The notes beneath the pieces are model-generated. The model was not told the origin of the DNA and did not search any database. It worked only from the letters and a program-made list of their open reading frames with translations. The position numbers and the translations under genes were made by a program. From an uncultured Clostridia bacterium (GTDB taxonomy: Bacteria; Bacillota; Clostridia; Oscillospirales; Oscillospiraceae), in assembly GCA_947177005.1 (NCBI GenBank), contig CAMWSZ010000137.1:1-7479 (forward strand): a stretch of DNA of 7,479 nt, in the 5' to 3' direction. Below, in pieces: positions 6,886 to 7,479 of this stretch (the stretch's first letter is position 1; every line of letters begins with the position of its first letter).

Positions 6886-6922
6886 ACCTCCTCAATCAGA
6901 ACGACATTTTGACGTTCTGATT
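6886..6922 (-). promoter_or_regulatory. Hairpin abutting the recombinase Shine-Dalgarno
   Basis: AATCAGAACG and CGTTCTGATT (6894-6903 and 6913-6922) form perfect 10-bp arms around a 9-nt loop. In the mRNA the stem ends directly at GAGGAGG, the recombinase ribosome binding site, and covers the last codons and stop of the HTH gene. Ribosomes finishing the HTH gene would have to open the stem, so translational coupling is plausible. The dyad could also be an operator in DNA. Confidence 0.5.
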
Positions 6923-7140
6923 TTGTTATATGGCTCTCGCCTCTGCCAAATAATATCATACCCTAGTGCATCGGCCAGTTCTACGGCCTCCCGATAACGC
7001 AGAGAATCGCGCCGCAGCTTGCCGGAGAGATTGGGGACACTGGCACTCCAGCCGTACTGGTCGGCCAGCTTCTCTACAAGATCAGCCATCGTCATGCCCT
7101 CGCGGACGATGTACGACTTGATCTCATTCCTGATGTCCAT
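6892..7140 (-). CDS. Small helix-turn-helix protein paired with the recombinase
   Basis: An 82-residue protein that looks like a lambda-repressor/XRE-type helix-turn-helix: helix 1 DIRNEIKSYIVREG, then MTMADLVEKLADQYGW, the recognition region SASVPNLSGKLRRDSLRY, and a last helix EAVELADALGYDIIW. It consists of little beyond the DNA-binding fold. The ATG has an excellent AAGGAGG 7 nt upstream. It is followed after 6 bp by the recombinase gene, so the two are almost certainly one transcript. Small HTH proteins of this look are frequent beside serine recombinases in clostridial elements (general knowledge). It could repress the pair or assist recombination; the sequence does not say which. Confidence 0.8.
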   Translation of the reverse strand: MDIRNEIKSYIVREGMTMADLVEKLADQYGWSASVPNLSGKLRRDSLRYREAVELADALGYDIIWQRREPYNKIRTSKCRSD

Positions 7141-7479
7141 GTTCGTTCCTCCTTTTGGTGTTCGCTTATCAGCGTATCCGGTTCCTCACATAGTAGAGCC
7201 GGTGTGCTGATAGGCGTGATTTGTTGACAGGTGTTTTTCAAATAGAACCGCCGCCCACAATGCCCTGTCCACAGGAGCGTACTTCGCACTTCACAGTTTG
7301 GTGCGGCTTTACACTGAACGGTGAAAATGCAAGTGGAAGAGTGTACCTGCTTTACTGATTGGCGCGGCGCTGTTTTTTATGGATTGCGGTATAATTTATG
7401 TGGTTTGTTCGCTGTTTTCACATAGATTGAAAATTAGCTGCAATTTTAAGCCGTTTTCTCCGAGAGCCGTTCCTGCCCC
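7141..7479. other. Gene-free leader upstream of the HTH/recombinase pair
   Basis: I find no supportable gene; frames on both strands are short and lack ribosome binding sites. On the minus strand the leader runs into the strong HTH-gene Shine-Dalgarno at 7148-7154. It contains a possible hairpin (7167-7212) and a small palindrome CCTGTCCACAGG at 7264-7275. No convincing minus-strand promoter with good spacing is visible. TATAAT at 7390-7395 and TTGACA at 7224-7229 on the plus strand both lack partners. The window edge may cut off the true promoter. Confidence 0.45.
7167..7212 (-). promoter_or_regulatory. Possible structured leader RNA hairpin upstream of the HTH gene
   Basis: TATCAGC (7167-7173) pairs with GCTGATA (7206-7212), and CCGG (7178-7181) with CCGG (7199-7202) inside it, separated by 4- and 3-nt internal loops. 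The apical loop is 17 nt. It lies 26 bp before the HTH start codon on the minus strand. The two-tier pairing suggests a folded 5' untranslated region, but I match it to no known riboswitch class. Confidence 0.3.

Noticed and set aside
7390..7395. TATAAT as a plus-strand promoter near the right edge
   Set aside because: No -35-like hexamer lies 16-18 bp upstream and no gene follows on that strand.

Overview
The window looks like an accessory region of a gut-type Firmicute, most likely a clostridial (Oscillospiraceae-like) chromosome or integrative element. This rests on strong AGGAGG-type ribosome binding sites, a secreted protease combining copper-amine-oxidase-N-like, S8 and BIG2 domains, and a small HTH/serine recombinase pair of a kind common in clostridial mobile elements. 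All six credible genes lie on the minus strand, so the region reads from right to left. The assignment to a taxon is inference.

Layout from right to left. 7141-7479 is a gene-free leader with a possible RNA hairpin. 6892-7140 is a small HTH protein and 6268-6885 a Hin/resolvase-type serine recombinase. A 10-bp-arm hairpin abuts the recombinase Shine-Dalgarno. Next comes a compact switch-like segment (6116-6257): two inverted 18-bp repeats (17/18 identical), each within a 28-bp imperfect dyad centred on a GT dinucleotide, flank about 110 bp that contains promoter-like sequences. Leftward of it lies a tightly packed, AT-rich three-gene operon: an XpaC-family membrane protein (5360-6040), a membrane-anchored TPR protein with an NPCBM-like C-terminus (3978-5348), and an unrecognised soluble protein (3389-3931). 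After a 220-bp gap comes a secreted subtilisin-like protease (487-3168) with three BIG2 domains, two of which are encoded by a 246-bp tandem repeat with one mismatch. 1-486 holds no gene I can support.

The main idea is that the segment between the recombinase and the operon is an invertible promoter (phase-variation switch). The recombinase would flip 6116-6257 and so turn the XpaC/TPR-NPCBM operon on or off, or change its level. The dyad size (28 bp), the non-palindromic central GT, the inverted orientation, the enclosed promoter and the neighbouring serine recombinase all fit this. Inversion has not been observed, and the sites could instead serve a resolvase or a regulator. The promoter in the present orientation faces the operon.
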